From: Nilaparvata lugens
Taxonomy: Eukaryota > Arthropoda > Insecta > Hemiptera > Delphacidae
Length of the DNA stretch: 64,000 nt
Assembly (NCBI RefSeq): GCF_014356525.2
Contig: NC_052507.1
Coordinates: 53,130,463 to 53,194,462 of the forward strand
Direction: 5' to 3'
Shown: positions 58,301 through 61,837 of the stretch, piece by piece
How the letters are laid out: each line of letters opens with the position of its first letter
How positions within the stretch are numbered: position 1 is the stretch's first letter
Position numbers and translations under genes: made by a program
The notes under the pieces: generated by a model
Told to the model about the DNA's origin: nothing
Databases searched by the model: none
Seen by the model: the letters and a program-made list of their open reading frames with translations, nothing else

Positions 58301-61300
58301 AATCTGACCATGGTAAAGTAACGAATCTGCTTTTTCAATATAAAAATAGAATAATTTTTAGATTTTGAGTTCACCAACAATAAATAACAATAATCAATAA
58401 CACATAGCCATAAAATTAGATTTCATGGGAAAAAACTCGATTTTATAGGCAGATCTCAAGTTACTTTTTGCTCTCCTGAAAAAACAGGATTTTGCAGTTT
58501 CGCGACTTTACCATTGGACCGACGATATGTGCAGTACTCAATATTTTCCAAATGTTTTCTCAAAGTTTTATCTAAAGACTGTCCTATACTTTTACAAGTT
58601 TCCAATTTTTCTTCAATTATATTATTTGAGTAAACATTATTTCAATATTGTAATAGCCTTCAAATTATAATAAGCCTCAACCAGCTTGATTTCAATTACT
58701 ACGACAATTCATTAATTAAAAAAAGGTTGCATACTTAATTTTATCCTGTAAAAATACAGACAAAAAAAAATTGATTCGATATCAGCTTTCTTAAATTGAT
58801 AAAATTCCACACAAGTAGACAAAAATAATCATTTTTATTGAATAAAAAATTGAAATTAGTTTATTCTACAGGTAATGAAAATTTCGGGGATACACTAGTG
58901 CCGTTATTATTGTAGGTTGTACCAAATTCTTCATTAATAAACATTCAGGTGCTCACGGAGTTTTTATCTTTGACTATTTTTGAGTTTCCGCGAACCATTT
59001 TATTAATTCCAGGGCGCTGAATGCGAACCTGAAATCAAAATTTGCTTATCTCGATTTTTAGGCGATTTAGATTTTTAATAACTACACACGCCTGGCCGGA
59101 AGAGCCTACACACTACAAATTCTCACCCGAGTAGAGACGAGCCGCGCCAGTAGCCCTGGACGGATTTGGCCTGGCTCGGCTTGGAAGAAAATCGCCTACA
59201 CACTCACGTTTTGCGGCCGAGCCGAACCGAGCCAGGCTAATCCGCAAGCCGCTACAGGTGAAATCCATATATGTGTAGGGCCTTTTACTCTCCACAGCGA
59301 AATTCTTCTCAGGATAATCATCTTCTTTACTTACAGTTACAAAGTTCTACTGTTTGTTTAGGGTTACAGTAGTGGACTGATGAGATGATCTGGGGGCGGG
59401 CGGAGGTAGAAGGAAGCCAACTGCGCATGCCTGGCTGCTGTATTCCTAATAATTATAAAATTACGGCATGCTGGCAGCTACAAAAACATGACTAGTTCAG
59501 TGAAAAGAAAAAGATTGAAATTGCAGTAGTGTATAATGGTCAAAACATAGTGGAGCGGCGAAGATAGCGCAGAAGGTAGATGGAAGCAGAGACATTTAGA
59601 TACATGCATTATTTCAACACTCTCAGCTACCTTCACCTTGTTTGAACCCAAGATAAGCTGATTTTTTTGTGATTGAACCATCATCTACAGTTACGAGTAT
59701 AGCTTGTATATTGAATCTACATTAATAAAAACATTTAACATGTAATGTTAGTGTATAATAATTATTTCAAATATCCAATAAAAGCTATAAAAATAGAACT
59801 AAGGACTTCTGCTACTGCAAATATTGACCGAAGAACTAAATAGCAGAAGGATATTTGAAGCATGAAATAGTTCCTCGATCAATATTTGCAGTAGCAGATT
59901 CCCTATTTCTGAATATATAGCTTTCATTGGATATTTGAAATCATCATTATTCTGTAATAATATTCCAGCAGTTGTTTAACTGTAATTTCTAATGAATCAT
60001 CCATCTAAAATTCAATCTTCTATAATATAATAAAGGAAAGAAGTGCCTTATACACGTACGGGATAAGAAATTCACGTCTGAACTACTGGACTGATCAACT
60101 TGAAATTTCGCATATAGATTCTTATTACCGAGGATGGCTACAGGTCTATTTTAAATTCTCCAAGATTTCAGTAGCTCAAGTTTTCAGTCTGTCAAGAATT
60201 TAATTAGACCATTTAGTCCAGGCAACGAAGACAAAGAAATGCCAAATAGGGGAAAAAAATCATGTATAAGCCAAAATTGGTACAGTTGTAGGGGAAGGCT
60301 TCTTAAATAACATACTAAAAGTACTGACCGGTGGGGGTGGAGCTAATGGGGGGAGGGGGATCTAAAGGTGCATTTTTTTTGTTTTTAGTGAATAACTCAA
60401 AAACTATAGCCTCCAGGAAAAAGGTTGTCATTAGTGAAATGACATGCTTTCAAAAATGCCGAGTAGCAAAGTTTGTTCAAATTTTCTTGCTTTGCAGGAG
60501 CATGGTAAGCAGCCAAAAACAGCTTCTCGCCAACCTATTCAATAGTCTCTGGTGATGTTGAGCCTTCTTCGCTTCTGCTCTGCTCGTTTTGTGCTGTTGA
60601 CATCAGTGTAACCATCAAACACAACCATACAGTTTTCGCCGTAATTTTTTTTTATTCATTTTATGTTATTTGGTTTTTTATTTTATTTTTCCCGCCTGCC
60701 TGGTGGGAGGCGGGAGGCACTGGCGTGATTGCACGGCGGTGATGGTGGTAGAAGGGGTGGGGGGTTAGCACGTCAGCACGTTCCAGCCGTCTGCTCCCCC
60801 CCTTCCACAGCCACATTATCTTGACTTTAAGACCTCCATACCTTCACTAGGATTACTCGCACAAACCTGTATTAAAAATTCCACATAGTATTATTATTAT
60901 TATTTATAGTAGTATAAGTGGAATTTGTAACCGTAAACTTTAGTAATTTTGTACAATGAATATTTTTCCCTATTTTCTCCACTTTATATCTCCACTATTA
61001 TTAATCCTATCAGAAAAAGGCATAGGACCTTTTTTGTTGAGAATTTAACGTATTTTAATTTCACTAATGACAACCTTCTTACTGTAGGCCATTGTTTTCG
61101 AGTTATTCACTAAAAACCGAAAAAATGCACCTTTAGACCCCCCTCCCCCCTTAGCTCCACCCTCACCGGTCAGTAATTTCAGTATGTTGTTTAAGAAGCC
61201 TTCCCCTACAACTGTACCAATTTTGGCTTATACATGATTTTTTTCCCCTATTATGTCTTCGTTGCCTGGACTAATTGGGGAGCACGGGATACTTGCTAGT

Positions 61301-61661
61301 GTGTCATAAAATGTAATAATCTAGATGAATGAAGGCATGTGATGTGATGTGATGTGTACAGGGTGTGAAAGCAGTGATCGCCGAGTCGTACGAGCGCATC
61401 CACCGGTCGAACCTGGTCGGCATGGGTCTGATTCCGCTGCAGTTCCTGCCGGGTGAGACGGCTGACAGCCTCGGCCTCACCGGCCAGGAGACCTACACCA
61501 TCGAGCTGCCAGGCGACCTGCAGCCCAAGCAGCAGCTGACTGTCCGCCTCGACACCGGCAAACACTTCCAGGTTGTCGTCCGCTTTGACACCGAGGTCGA
61601 TCTCACCTACTATAAGCATGGCGGCATTCTCAACTATATGGTTAGGAAGATGGCTCATTGA
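20931..61661 (+). CDS. ACO1: Cytosolic aconitase / iron regulatory protein 1, C-terminal part (8 exons)
   Basis: Exons 20931-21090, 24338-24558, 26700-26856, 28179-28414, 32494-32630, 34009-34156, 55824-55946 and 61362-61661 join in frame to 493 residues plus TGA. All introns are GT-AG and junction phases agree (1,0,1,0,2,0,0). With a 4Fe-4S cluster the protein isomerises citrate to isocitrate in the cytosol; without it, IRP1 binds iron-responsive elements in mRNAs. Cluster ligands are visible: the Cys of SCTNTSNP and both Cys of [12 protein letters not shown]. Arginines of SGNRNFEGR and [10 protein letters not shown], used for substrate and RNA contacts in the family, are kept. The [10 protein letters not shown] block and the C-terminal swivel domain are complete. 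About 400 N-terminal residues are not in the window as far as I can see. The CTN motif followed by SNP, the NNYM/NYMVRK-type end and the family layout indicate the IRP1/cytosolic class rather than mitochondrial aconitase. Which members bind RNA varies in insects, so RNA binding here is inference. Confidence 0.93.
21555..22320 (+). pseudogene. LINE 3' fragment with RNase H and terminal zinc-type region
   Basis: 21591-21842 reads [21 protein letters not shown], the His/Asn-Glu-x-Ala block of a retrotransposon RNase H domain, followed by [11 protein letters not shown]. 21927-22112 reads C-x2[15 protein letters not shown], the Cys-His motif found after RNase H in such elements (R1/I-type layout). 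A stop and frame change separate the two. It is a 5'-truncated relic within an ACO1 intron. No reverse transcriptase domain is retained. Confidence 0.75.
22490..22670 (-). mobile_element. tRNA-type SINE copy 4 (- strand)
   Basis: Reverse complement carries the whole SINE: CGCCTGCTACTCCCTTTGG, GTGATCACTTGAAGAG, TCCCGGTAGTTCAGAGCCC, CCCAAGCCTGAAGCTC and GCGGGCATCACCATCAG before an A-rich end. About 180 bp. Confidence 0.7.
22720..24134 (+). mobile_element. Unclassified transposable element remnant
   Basis: Starts with a CTATATAATTAAATAGAAATT-like end and TTTGTTAGTTTGATCC, and closes with GCGATACGAAGTTCGCCGGG then CCAGCTAGT. Ends of this kind are familiar from dispersed insect elements (RTE- or Helitron-like; I cannot choose). 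No ORF survives. A separate foldback MITE (22927-23354) is nested inside. Confidence 0.4.
22927..23354. mobile_element. Foldback MITE of ~430 bp
   Basis: The ends are inverted: ACTTTTTTCTATGTATTTCACACGG on the left and its near complement up to 23354 on the right. Inner paired blocks are GACTGTAGTACTTTCGACC and its complement, and GACCGGAAATGTTT and AACATTTCCGGTC. No coding sequence. Confidence 0.7.
24338..24558 (+). CDS. ACO1: ACO1 exon b
   Basis: Acceptor TTGTTTGCAG; the first two bases complete the Gly codon split from exon a (G|GT). It encodes [13 protein letters not shown]... to ...IVEAVEK, including [12 protein letters not shown], which supplies the second and third Fe-S cysteines (Cys503 and Cys506 in human IRP1). 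The donor AAG|GTCATT is weaker than the other donors of the gene. GC content is far above that of the flanking introns. Confidence 0.93.
25487..25616. mobile_element. Palindromic MITE of the GTTGCA..AAAGCCGG family
   Basis: Inverted ends GTTGCAGAAAAGCCGGGTT and AACCGGCTTTTGTGCAAC, with paired TAATCCTGATTAA blocks and a central TTCTCTGATT. Further members lie at 36367, 61838 and 62478. Confidence 0.7.
26053..26250. mobile_element. ~200-bp TIR/foldback MITE
   Basis: Inverted ends ATGCAAGTGCACGTG..TTCATGCAT and ATGCATGAACACGCGTGCACTTGCA, with a second internal inverted pair CACACTGAACGC / GCGTTCAGTGTG. The 67-aa open frame on the - strand crosses it and is not a gene. Confidence 0.6.
26318..26665. 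mobile_element. DNA transposon end fragment (mariner-like)
   Basis: Begins ACAGAGTGAGTCATATGTATGG, resembling the ACAGGGTGNNTCA tips of mariner-type elements. It contains AACCCCTCATAAGGGGG and an inverted TCCAAAATGGCGGCTGATTGAA / TTCAATCAGCCGCC pair. No transposase remains. It lies only 35 bp upstream of ACO1 exon c. Confidence 0.4.
26700..26856 (+). CDS. ACO1: ACO1 exon c
   Basis: Acceptor TTTGTTTCCAG, donor G|GTGAGT. It encodes [20 protein letters not shown]... to ...DFETEPI plus one base of the Gly codon. The two arginines in SGNRNFEGR correspond to family positions (536 and 541 in human IRP1) important for RNA contact and substrate. [13 protein letters not shown] is the usual family block. 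Overlapping ORFs on - and in other + frames are shadows. Confidence 0.93.
26900..28100. other. Intron, no gene seen
   Basis: AT-rich intron sequence. A short block ATCAT(C/T)GTCAGTTGTAG occurs at about 27486 and 27612. No ORF or structured repeat of note. Confidence 0.5.
28179..28414 (+). CDS. ACO1: ACO1 exon d
   Basis: Acceptor TTGATTTTTCAG; it completes the split Gly codon. It encodes [20 protein letters not shown]... to ...PPFFAGMTK, ending in phase 0 at AAG|GTTGGT. It contains the family block DIWP and the STYIK.PPFF block. Shadow frames on both strands are discarded. Confidence 0.93.
28676..28851. mobile_element. 176-bp TIR MITE
   Basis: Ends TTGTAGAATCCGGACGTG and, inverted, TTGTACAATCCGGACACG. 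GC-richer than surroundings; no ORF. Confidence 0.6.
29323..30193 (+). mobile_element. (TG)n-bearing dispersed element, copy B
   Basis: Same termini and internal order as copy A, about 870 bp, with the TG tract at about 29459-29522. On its left (29170-29320) lies an inverted piece of the element's other terminus (AAATCTGGTGTGGTACACTC). Its right end is shared with the inverted variant D, so several insertions are nested here. Predicted ORFs with His-Thr repeats are artefacts. Confidence 0.75.
30195..30795 (-). mobile_element. (TG)n-bearing element, diverged variant D (inverted)
   Basis: Read on -, it starts with TACTTTCCTTGCCCTAC near 30793 and runs through CCCCTGAGTCCAAAAAC and a broken TG tract (CA on +, about 30600-30656). 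It then carries AAGATGGCGG and a body unlike copies A-C (CATGAGTCTCC, GTAACCTCCTTCTCGTGCATGAG). The same body recurs, truncated, at 39241-39626. This defines a second subfamily with the same ends. Confidence 0.65.
30888..31905 (-). pseudogene. Jockey-type LINE reverse transcriptase relic
   Basis: On the - strand, pieces in different frames give [16 protein letters not shown], then [15 protein letters not shown]...TFADDTALL (31733-31401; RT motifs with F-A-D-D). These are followed by [15 protein letters not shown] and the C-terminal block with [11 protein letters not shown] and [11 protein letters not shown] (31088-30888). The order and motifs match the Jockey-like clade. At least two frameshifts make it non-functional. 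The first RT motifs, endonuclease and ORF1 are missing. Confidence 0.8.
32230..32440 (-). mobile_element. tRNA-derived SINE-like element (second family)
   Basis: On the - strand it begins GCCCGGGTTCAAACCCCGG, containing the B-box GGTTCAAACC as in a tRNA T-arm. This is followed by CCCGTGTTTCGGATGGACAC, TTAAGCCGTTTGTTCTGG and a GTGCGATCTG region. The A-box half is missing or diverged. The B-box and following domain are typical of arthropod tRNA-derived SINEs. It is not a functional tRNA: no cloverleaf can be completed. Confidence 0.5.
32494..32630 (+). CDS. ACO1: ACO1 exon e
   Basis: Acceptor CTGTTGCAG, donor GG|GTAATC. It encodes [14 protein letters not shown]... to ...RYLGQRG with a two-base overhang. 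It contains [16 protein letters not shown], a highly conserved family block, and NSPAARYL. Confidence 0.93.
33012..33290. mobile_element. GC-rich palindromic element
   Basis: Contains a perfect inner inverted repeat GACACCAGCCG / CGGCTGGTGTC at about 33104-33148. An outer pair CATTACACTAAGGACACCAG / CTGGTGTCCTAATGTAATA is also present. The two opposite ORFs of about 90 and 99 aa are forced by this symmetry and show no protein family. Probably a MITE; class unknown. Confidence 0.45.
34009..34156 (+). CDS. ACO1: ACO1 exon f
   Basis: Acceptor TTGTAATTTTAG; its first base completes a Gly codon (GG|A), then [20 protein letters not shown]... to ...HLPSNEE, donor GAG|GTAGGC. It includes [10 protein letters not shown]. 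The following intron is 21.7 kb and holds the antisense thiolase gene and the retroelement block. Confidence 0.93.
34160..35080. other. Intron segment without recognised feature
   Basis: AT-rich ACO1 intron. An AATAAA on the - strand (TTTATT on + near 34914) could serve as polyadenylation signal for the thiolase, about 195 bases beyond its stop codon. Confidence 0.4.
35110..38765 (-). CDS. ScpX: SCPx-type peroxisomal 3-oxoacyl-CoA thiolase, nested in an ACO1 intron
   Basis: Two exons, 38765-38537 and 36155-35110, join (GACAG|GTAGGC donor, CTGACAG acceptor, phase 1) to 424 aa. The start is the Met of [14 protein letters not shown]; upstream in-frame Met codons lie outside the conserved region. 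It should catalyse the last, thiolytic step of peroxisomal beta-oxidation of branched or very long acyl-CoAs. The nucleophile is Cys87 in [10 protein letters not shown]. His312 in VELHDCF, His362 in [10 protein letters not shown] and His397 in LQHNMGLGG are the other family motifs. The protein stops at [12 protein letters not shown]: a Ser-Lys-Leu PTS1 peroxisome signal directly after the thiolase fold, where longer SCPx proteins carry an SCP2 domain. A thiolase-only form is known from nematode DAF-22. Length and motifs are intact, so the gene looks functional. A 23-residue stretch near [17 protein letters not shown] appears to be an insertion relative to the vertebrate protein, as far as I recall that sequence. 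The gene's intron holds element copy C. Confidence 0.92.
36367..36493. mobile_element. Palindromic MITE of the GTTGCA..AAAGCCGG family
   Basis: GGTTGCACAAAAGCTGGTT and its inverted end AACCGGCTTTTGTGCAACC, with paired TTCTCTGATTGG-type centre. It lies in the thiolase intron. Confidence 0.75.
36500..37095. other. Thiolase intron, no feature seen
   Basis: AT-rich sequence with no recognised ORF or repeat. Confidence 0.45.
37098..37900 (+). mobile_element. (TG)n-bearing dispersed element, copy C (3'-truncated)
   Basis: Same start and internal order as copies A and B, with the longest TG tract (about 37228-37311). It stops at GTCAGGTGATG, about 45 bases before the usual terminal GGCAAGGAAAG. 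It lies in the intron of the thiolase gene. Confidence 0.75.
37932..37975. repeat. Perfect 12-bp hairpin
   Basis: CCGATTGGCTAA and TTAGCCAATCGG are separated by 20 bases. The arms contain an ATTGG/CCAAT pentamer. Non-coding. Confidence 0.6.
38999..39449. repeat. Inverted repeat with ~150-bp arms
   Basis: 38999-39149 and 39299-39449 are nearly perfect inverted copies (GTAGGTAGAGCAGTTTATAAA and its complement at the outer ends, AACAATAATTATA and its complement inside), around a 150-bp spacer. The right arm belongs to the variant-D body, so this probably arose from two opposed insertions or a foldback form. It lies about 230 bp upstream of the thiolase start. Confidence 0.65.
39241..39626 (-). 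mobile_element. Variant-D element fragment, cut by the duplicated segment
   Basis: It shares the AAGGAAAGTTGTGTGAGTG end and the CATGCACGAGAAGGAGGTTAC..CATGGTTTTTTAGTAA body with variant D at 30195. It is broken off at 39626, exactly where the 1.5-kb direct repeat begins. Confidence 0.6.
39627..41165. repeat. Direct repeat X, copy 1 (contains LINE fragment on -)
   Basis: 1.54 kb, almost identical to 51620-55524 once a mariner insertion is removed from the latter. On the - strand it contains a LINE remnant: [20 protein letters not shown]...SFADDT (40771-40523) and [21 protein letters not shown] (40407-40135), i.e. RT motifs D-E followed by the downstream K-Y-L-G block. The right 250 bp carries no LINE coding. 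It abuts the variant-D fragment on the left and BEL/Pao LTR-like sequence on the right. Confidence 0.8.
41165..41398 (-). mobile_element. BEL/Pao LTR remnant, 3' copy
   Basis: About 234 bp that recurs almost unchanged at 44292-44535. It flanks the gag-protease body at its 3' side, so it is best read as a piece of the 3' LTR. The inner border joins directly to a pol fragment, showing a deletion that removed most of pol and part of this LTR. Confidence 0.55.
41399..41702 (-). pseudogene. BEL/Pao pol start, truncated
   Basis: On the - strand it reads [11 protein letters not shown], then [12 protein letters not shown] and [16 protein letters not shown], the start of the reverse transcriptase region typical of Pao-type pol. 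It is in a different frame from the gag-protease ORF and runs into LTR sequence after about 100 residues. The catalytic RT motifs, RNase H and integrase are absent. Confidence 0.75.
41699..43645 (-). CDS. BEL/Pao retrotransposon gag-protease polyprotein
   Basis: An uninterrupted 648-aa ORF starting MSDHEEDLL. Residues about 1-300 form the gag region (DUF1759-type, with [18 protein letters not shown]). A CCHC zinc knuckle [14 protein letters not shown] and a further Cys/His-rich segment follow. The C-terminal part holds the retropepsin-like domain with LLDSCSDCN, where the usual D-S/T-G active site reads D-S-C. It packages and processes the element's own RNA and proteins. Without pol the copy could move only with help from an intact relative. 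The ORF has no stop or frameshift within gag. Confidence 0.85.
   Translation of the reverse strand: MSDHEEDLLPEHSALFKARYNLHQEIDWFITNYNDYVVDTEATYYQLLTVKNELNSLRIKYDKIHEQLSNEELQAQDTSTHFEILTKFISITSKANAASTAFESRQRNNEATAGASQRPTSQNSHLANFQLPQILLPHFNGELSKWQAFLSAFTNIIGNQDNINDSLKFFYLRQSLSGEALPRVEHIEADENGFQLAWNLLRERYDNKRLIAARHITAIESPPTIKRNCRQSLRAFIDFCKSHITALKALQLGVQIKDLLYMHKILLQLDTATVREWGKSVGIHNIPTIDKFWNFLESQCKIVEAVASSSATHHQGNVQQGTSNSVGAHSKPKFNQNQSNVQSRMQVTTSCMPPCSFCNSVGHFPNRCNELLKLQVIDRWNAVHDKRLCYNCIKPFTPNHICLDKLCTLCGKSHHTVLHRSYPQSRDTQPTSKDKVTSNVIHSQSFAPSKGKNAVLNSVMVQNAETTKQAVSNAEQPQKNAHVMMSSTSSLCLQQQSTVALLPTAEVLVQSSSGKFIKATALLDSCSDCNLMSTGLAEKLSLVTLYSDTLIHSVGENKTKSSISHSVCLSSSDRSWSVEENCIVVDSISSNVPSVNINLSKISIPVELKLADPLFDQSKPLDLLLGAGIFASILQPGKLYLAQNSSEN
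43646..44291 (-). mobile_element. BEL/Pao 5' leader between LTR and gag
   Basis: About 645 bp of non-coding DNA upstream of the gag start on the - strand, bounded by the LTR-like repeat at 44292. A TGGCATACTCCCAGC block just inside the LTR is in the place expected for a primer-binding site, but I could not match a tRNA with confidence. ORFs on either strand are short. Confidence 0.45.
44292..44535 (-). mobile_element. BEL/Pao LTR, 5' copy (inner part)
   Basis: Near-identical to 41165-41398 (a few substitutions and a 3-base indel). Its outer continuation is unclear because LINE 5' sequence follows within a few hundred bases. Confidence 0.55.
45247..46632 (+). CDS. LINE ORF1: FLYWCH zinc finger, coiled coil, SGNH hydrolase-like domain
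   Basis: 461 aa. Residues about 15-65 fit a FLYWCH-type zinc finger ([10 protein letters not shown], then W-R-C, a second Cys in FGCSA, and GTHNHS giving H-x-H). Two tandem copies of a 21-residue segment starting [10 protein letters not shown] follow (45531-45656). Residues about 140-225 are heptad-rich (coiled coil, likely oligomerisation). The last about 180 residues resemble an SGNH/GDSL esterase: ADSQGRNV (the GDS serine block, with A for G), QAGSNDV (G-x-N-D block) and [10 protein letters not shown] (catalytic His block). ORF1 proteins of CR1-type LINEs bind nucleic acid and membranes or lipids; that role is inferred. The start is the ATG at 45247. The end overlaps ORF2 in the -1 frame. 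Confidence 0.82.
   Translation: MLIQNFKTKTGNSAIKVDGYSYRRDRDLANGQVSWRCLTFGCSASMKTNSSMNKVMGNSGTHNHSIVDVNSESRVASIETTPSKSTSKKLELLSTPKSREMGVNKPNAITVSDDETPKSREMGVNTPNIRTVRDDDTCSIHDLELLQQRDDLINVVRDLKLEIEQLKSEIQRECERSNQIITTLKNENKSLLESVQSMSTSIEALEADNLVLRNEGDVERKETNKWRTLHDDLYVKSGKHREIQSEKGNSKNCNRRLSNRKSKNRSKESDSGRSTTCEAKVHHYADSQGRNVRREFEKNNSYNFTSFVKPGAKFRDVLPNNFDDFGAKDFVVFQAGSNDVSKNEAKDVLIALRRSLAAMYKTNVLVFSIPLRYDLPGWSCVNLAIRETNKAMLKISQRFSHVKFIDISDLGRRFFTGHGMHLNILGKKYVSDRIVECVNDHFTYLSSFPPITPQHGSFLEE
46566..49583 (+). CDS. LINE ORF2: endonuclease-reverse transcriptase
   Basis: The frame is open from 46566 (just after a TGA) to the TGA at 49581-49583, about 1005 codons, 67 nt of it overlapping ORF1 in the -1 frame. 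It makes the nick and the cDNA during target-primed reverse transcription. Endonuclease motifs are [11 protein letters not shown] (catalytic Asn), MCEHW (Glu), LAGDFNVN and LSDHAGV. Reverse transcriptase motifs are [38 protein letters not shown] and YADD (48780-48791). The frame has no ATG before the one after the endonuclease Asn motif (codon in RNKLSM); a GTG at 46680 is the first near-start. This fits production as a frameshift fusion with ORF1 (see 46617). No stop or frameshift breaks the ORF. Confidence 0.9.
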   Translation, partial: SFHIFEFISSYYSPTWFFFRRVEERRSDSITTPVCTQTVTDVAISTSDSYKIPVYNRNNLKGGADRNISINKLKLSILHINIQSIRNKLSMIEAELVNKPVDVLCMCEHWCVRDEIDCYVPSNYVLASFYCREPPQSHGGSSIYVKKDNIFEVIDVANLCTDFLCEASAIKLIENSIIVINVYRTPNSDVKTFFVYLENLLEYILTKSCKSIILAGDFNVNILDVNSLACNDFLNLLRSFNVYCANKLPTRGQACLDNIITDIQPDLCKVSLLGEGRLSDHAGVWLEISGEDSKTGNVRNKTVTKRLITDERLLELKNRFLNVNWSQNCYNENLNVAFENFMNVILNHFNICCPVITYIESAKKKSCNKWYTPQIANMRNWLIILYNRWKYSHDIEDRQNFLKFKRDYRKAIANSKIKTNDDCITRAKNMCKAAWNIIKTESATSGYKQQEPPISADVLNNYFINVSCAINASNVPSENHSILLNKFKMPLNLENNNFKWKKVEPKLVLDIVKNLSTSSAGDIYGLSNVVVKGFIEGILTPLTFLINSVLMGGKFPDCLKLSKVTPVYKKGDKTQPNSYRPIALVPIIGKIIEACIFVQLYDYFNSNDLLYEHQYGYRPKHSTITAVETVVNRILEAFENKLITGVCLIDLQKAFDCISHTILENKLRHYGILGSELNVIMSYLQNRRQVVIINSKKSEVVKVIAGVPQGSILGPFLFLIFMNDFHCSVSSNNCLPILYADDTSLMCSQKRQEDVTARLIESIQLSTAWFESNRLAINNDKTENIYFSLANNVCENRSVKLLGLYLDNKLTWKEQVEFVCRKISRVVYLIRKLKYCVGTQTLLMTYFGLFHSLISYGVMLWGNSSNAGRVLILQKKVIRIIANLQQRDSCRESFIKFGIMTVTSLYIYYNLIQVRNNLGNYLQNSDNHNYNTRQNGDLLTPYVRLSRTHRSHMYQRHVMFNKIPIAIRNLQEKSFKLVVKNWLKKNPFYNLREFLDCDISSIARL
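46617..46623 (+). promoter_or_regulatory. Putative -1 ribosomal frameshift site T TTT TTA
   Basis: In the ORF1 frame the bases read ..TC T|TTT|TTA GAA GAG TAG, a canonical X XXY YYZ heptamer two codons before the ORF1 stop. Slippage by -1 leads straight into the open ORF2 frame (TTT TTT AGA AGA GTA). A downstream stimulatory structure is not obvious by eye; only a weak CGAA / TTCG pair lies 13-30 bases downstream. Confidence 0.6.
49715..49985. repeat. Imperfect iterations of a GAATGTC..GACATTAA motif
   Basis: Units such as GAATGTCTTGATTGACA and GAATGTCTCGGTCGACATTAA recur near 49760, 49823, 49864, 49908 and again at 50355, each followed by an ACAA(G/A)TAA and TTCAGAAA-like stretch. Each unit is a small hairpin (TGTC...GACA). 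Possibly part of an LTR or leader. Confidence 0.45.
49993..50356. repeat. 91-bp minisatellite, four copies
   Basis: Four head-to-tail units begin at 49993, 50084, 50175 and 50266 (CTTGTAAGCCAAGGGTAGC...; the last has CTTTTAAG). They differ by only a few bases. Overlapping ORFs on the - strand repeat the same peptide and are by-products. Confidence 0.92.
50360..51619 (-). mobile_element. LTR-like or leader sequence beside the BEL/Pao block
   Basis: No protein domain is seen. On the - strand the outer edge begins TGTAAAATCTGACAAAGC, i.e. with the TG expected of an LTR, exactly where direct repeat X copy 2 starts. GATACTCGATAT-type motifs are iterated at 51515-51580 (on + as CGAGTATCGAATAT). 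It may be the outer part of the BEL/Pao 5' LTR split by the LINE insertion, or another element. The 135-aa ORF here has no motifs. Confidence 0.35.
52914..55246 (+). mobile_element. Mariner-like transposon (DD41D type) with ~440-bp TIRs
   Basis: 2333 bp flanked by TA on both sides (52912-52913 and 55247-55248); the empty site is visible in repeat X copy 1. The ends CAGGGTGTTTCAGAAG match as inverted repeats, and inversion extends over roughly 440 bp each (to about 53352 and from about 54783), including AAAATGGC(G/C)GCCATTTT blocks. This is far longer than the usual mariner TIR. It carries one transposase gene with a single frameshift. Confidence 0.9.
53597..54672 (+). pseudogene. Mariner-like transposase, one frameshift
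   Basis: The first frame (ATG at 53597, [10 protein letters not shown]) runs to 54490 and holds an N-terminal helix-turn-helix region (about 297 codons). The catalytic acids follow as D in LFTDESS, D in [10 protein letters not shown] and D in [10 protein letters not shown]; 41 residues separate the second and third, i.e. DD41D. A run of eight T at 54469-54476 breaks the frame. The C-terminal about 60 residues ([12 protein letters not shown]... to FEQLLH, stop at 54672) continue in another frame. One base lost from the T run is the only lesion I see, so the copy is young. Family assignment to the rosa/Visitor-like group rests only on the D-D spacing. Confidence 0.85.
55824..55946 (+). CDS. ACO1: ACO1 exon g
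   Basis: Acceptor TTTGTTTCAG, donor TTG|GTAAGT. 41 codons in phase 0: [20 protein letters not shown]... to ...GPLLL. It contains [17 protein letters not shown] with the conserved Ser and Arg of the aconitase active site (Arg780 in human IRP1). Confidence 0.93.
55950..56540. other. Intron segment, no gene supported
   Basis: A 64-aa frame at 56299-56493 in a less AT-rich stretch has no recognisable domain and no splice context. Otherwise nothing seen. Confidence 0.35.
56543..58528 (+). mobile_element. TIR DNA transposon carrying a DUF7869-like gene
   Basis: About 1.99 kb. The ends are inverted repeats of roughly 35 bp: TATCGTCGGTCCA(C/A)TGGTAAA followed by (C/G)TCGCGAAACT. Flanks allow a TA (or ATAT) target site. 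Subterminal motifs of the form GTAAACTCGCGAAA recur on the left near 56559, 56637, 56687, 56731 and 56790 and on the right near 58316 and 58490, as transposase-binding sites often do. The interior encodes a broken protein with DUF7869-type motifs. I know of no named superfamily for this combination. Confidence 0.65.
57082..58130 (+). pseudogene. DUF7869-like protein gene, frameshifted
   Basis: Frame 1 (57082-57477) carries [30 protein letters not shown] and [15 protein letters not shown] run of A at about 57466-57473 shifts the frame. The next frame (57444-57821) carries [25 protein letters not shown], and [11 protein letters not shown]. An in-frame TGA at 57819 (probably from CGA) interrupts it. 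The rest (to 58130) includes [20 protein letters not shown] and an acidic end EESDSDN. From memory of this family, DUF7869 proteins share DLQ..LPTPK, YN..., W.E..A.RGS.EI and SD.CGGQN.N; their function is unknown. The spaced acidic residues may form an RNase H-like transposase core (inference). The N-terminal part appears missing. Confidence 0.65.
58535..59085. other. Intron segment without recognised gene
   Basis: AT-rich. A GGGCGCTGAATGCGAACC-type block near 59010 may be a repeat. Nothing further supported. Confidence 0.4.
59090..59290. mobile_element. GC-rich MITE-like element
   Basis: AGCCTACACACTACAAATT at the left and CGCCTACACACTCACG inside, with inverted CCTGGCTCGGCTTGG / CCGAACCGAGCCAGG blocks. 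The 60-aa - strand frame has no motifs. Confidence 0.45.
59760..59945. mobile_element. ~185-bp foldback MITE
   Basis: TTTCAAATATCCAATAAAAGC and GCTTTCATTGGATATTTGAAA are inverted at the ends, with inner inverted ATCTGCTACTGCAAATATTGA-type blocks. Non-coding. Confidence 0.7.
60010..61301. mobile_element. Unclassified element interrupted by a 1.05-kb foldback element
   Basis: Outer pieces: 60010-60212 (TATAATATAATAAAGGAAAG, AACTACTGGACTGATCAACT) and 61273-61301 (GGGAGCACGGGATACTTGCTAGT). They look like the two ends of one dispersed element. The foldback insert (about 60208-61273) has inverted arms of roughly 210 bp: TAGTCCAGGCAACGAAGAC and GTCTTCGTTGCCTGGACTA at the tips, with AAGGTGCATTTTTT-type inner ends. 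Its last base lies less than 100 bp from the final ACO1 exon. Confidence 0.6.
61362..61661 (+). CDS. ACO1: ACO1 exon h (terminal coding exon)
   Basis: Acceptor TGTACAG preceded by (GATGT)n. It encodes [22 protein letters not shown]... to ...[10 protein letters not shown] and TGA at 61659-61661. [14 protein letters not shown] and the MVRKM end are hallmarks of the IRP1/aconitase swivel domain. The 120-aa - strand frame here is a shadow. Confidence 0.95.
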   Translation, partial: GVKAVIAESYERIHRSNLVGMGLIPLQFLPGETADSLGLTGQETYTIELPGDLQPKQQLTVRLDTGKHFQVVVRFDTEVDLTYYKHGGILNYMVRKMAH

Positions 61662-61837
61662 GAGTAGCTCCTATACAGGAACGAGATATTGTATCTGAGA
61701 AGCGTATGTACTTGATTATCGAGAGTAGCTCCTACCATGTACACAGGAACAAGAAATTGTATCTGAGAAGCGTATGTACTTGATTAGATAGATAGATAGA
61801 TATAAAAAACTGAAAAGTTGATGGACATATTTATAGA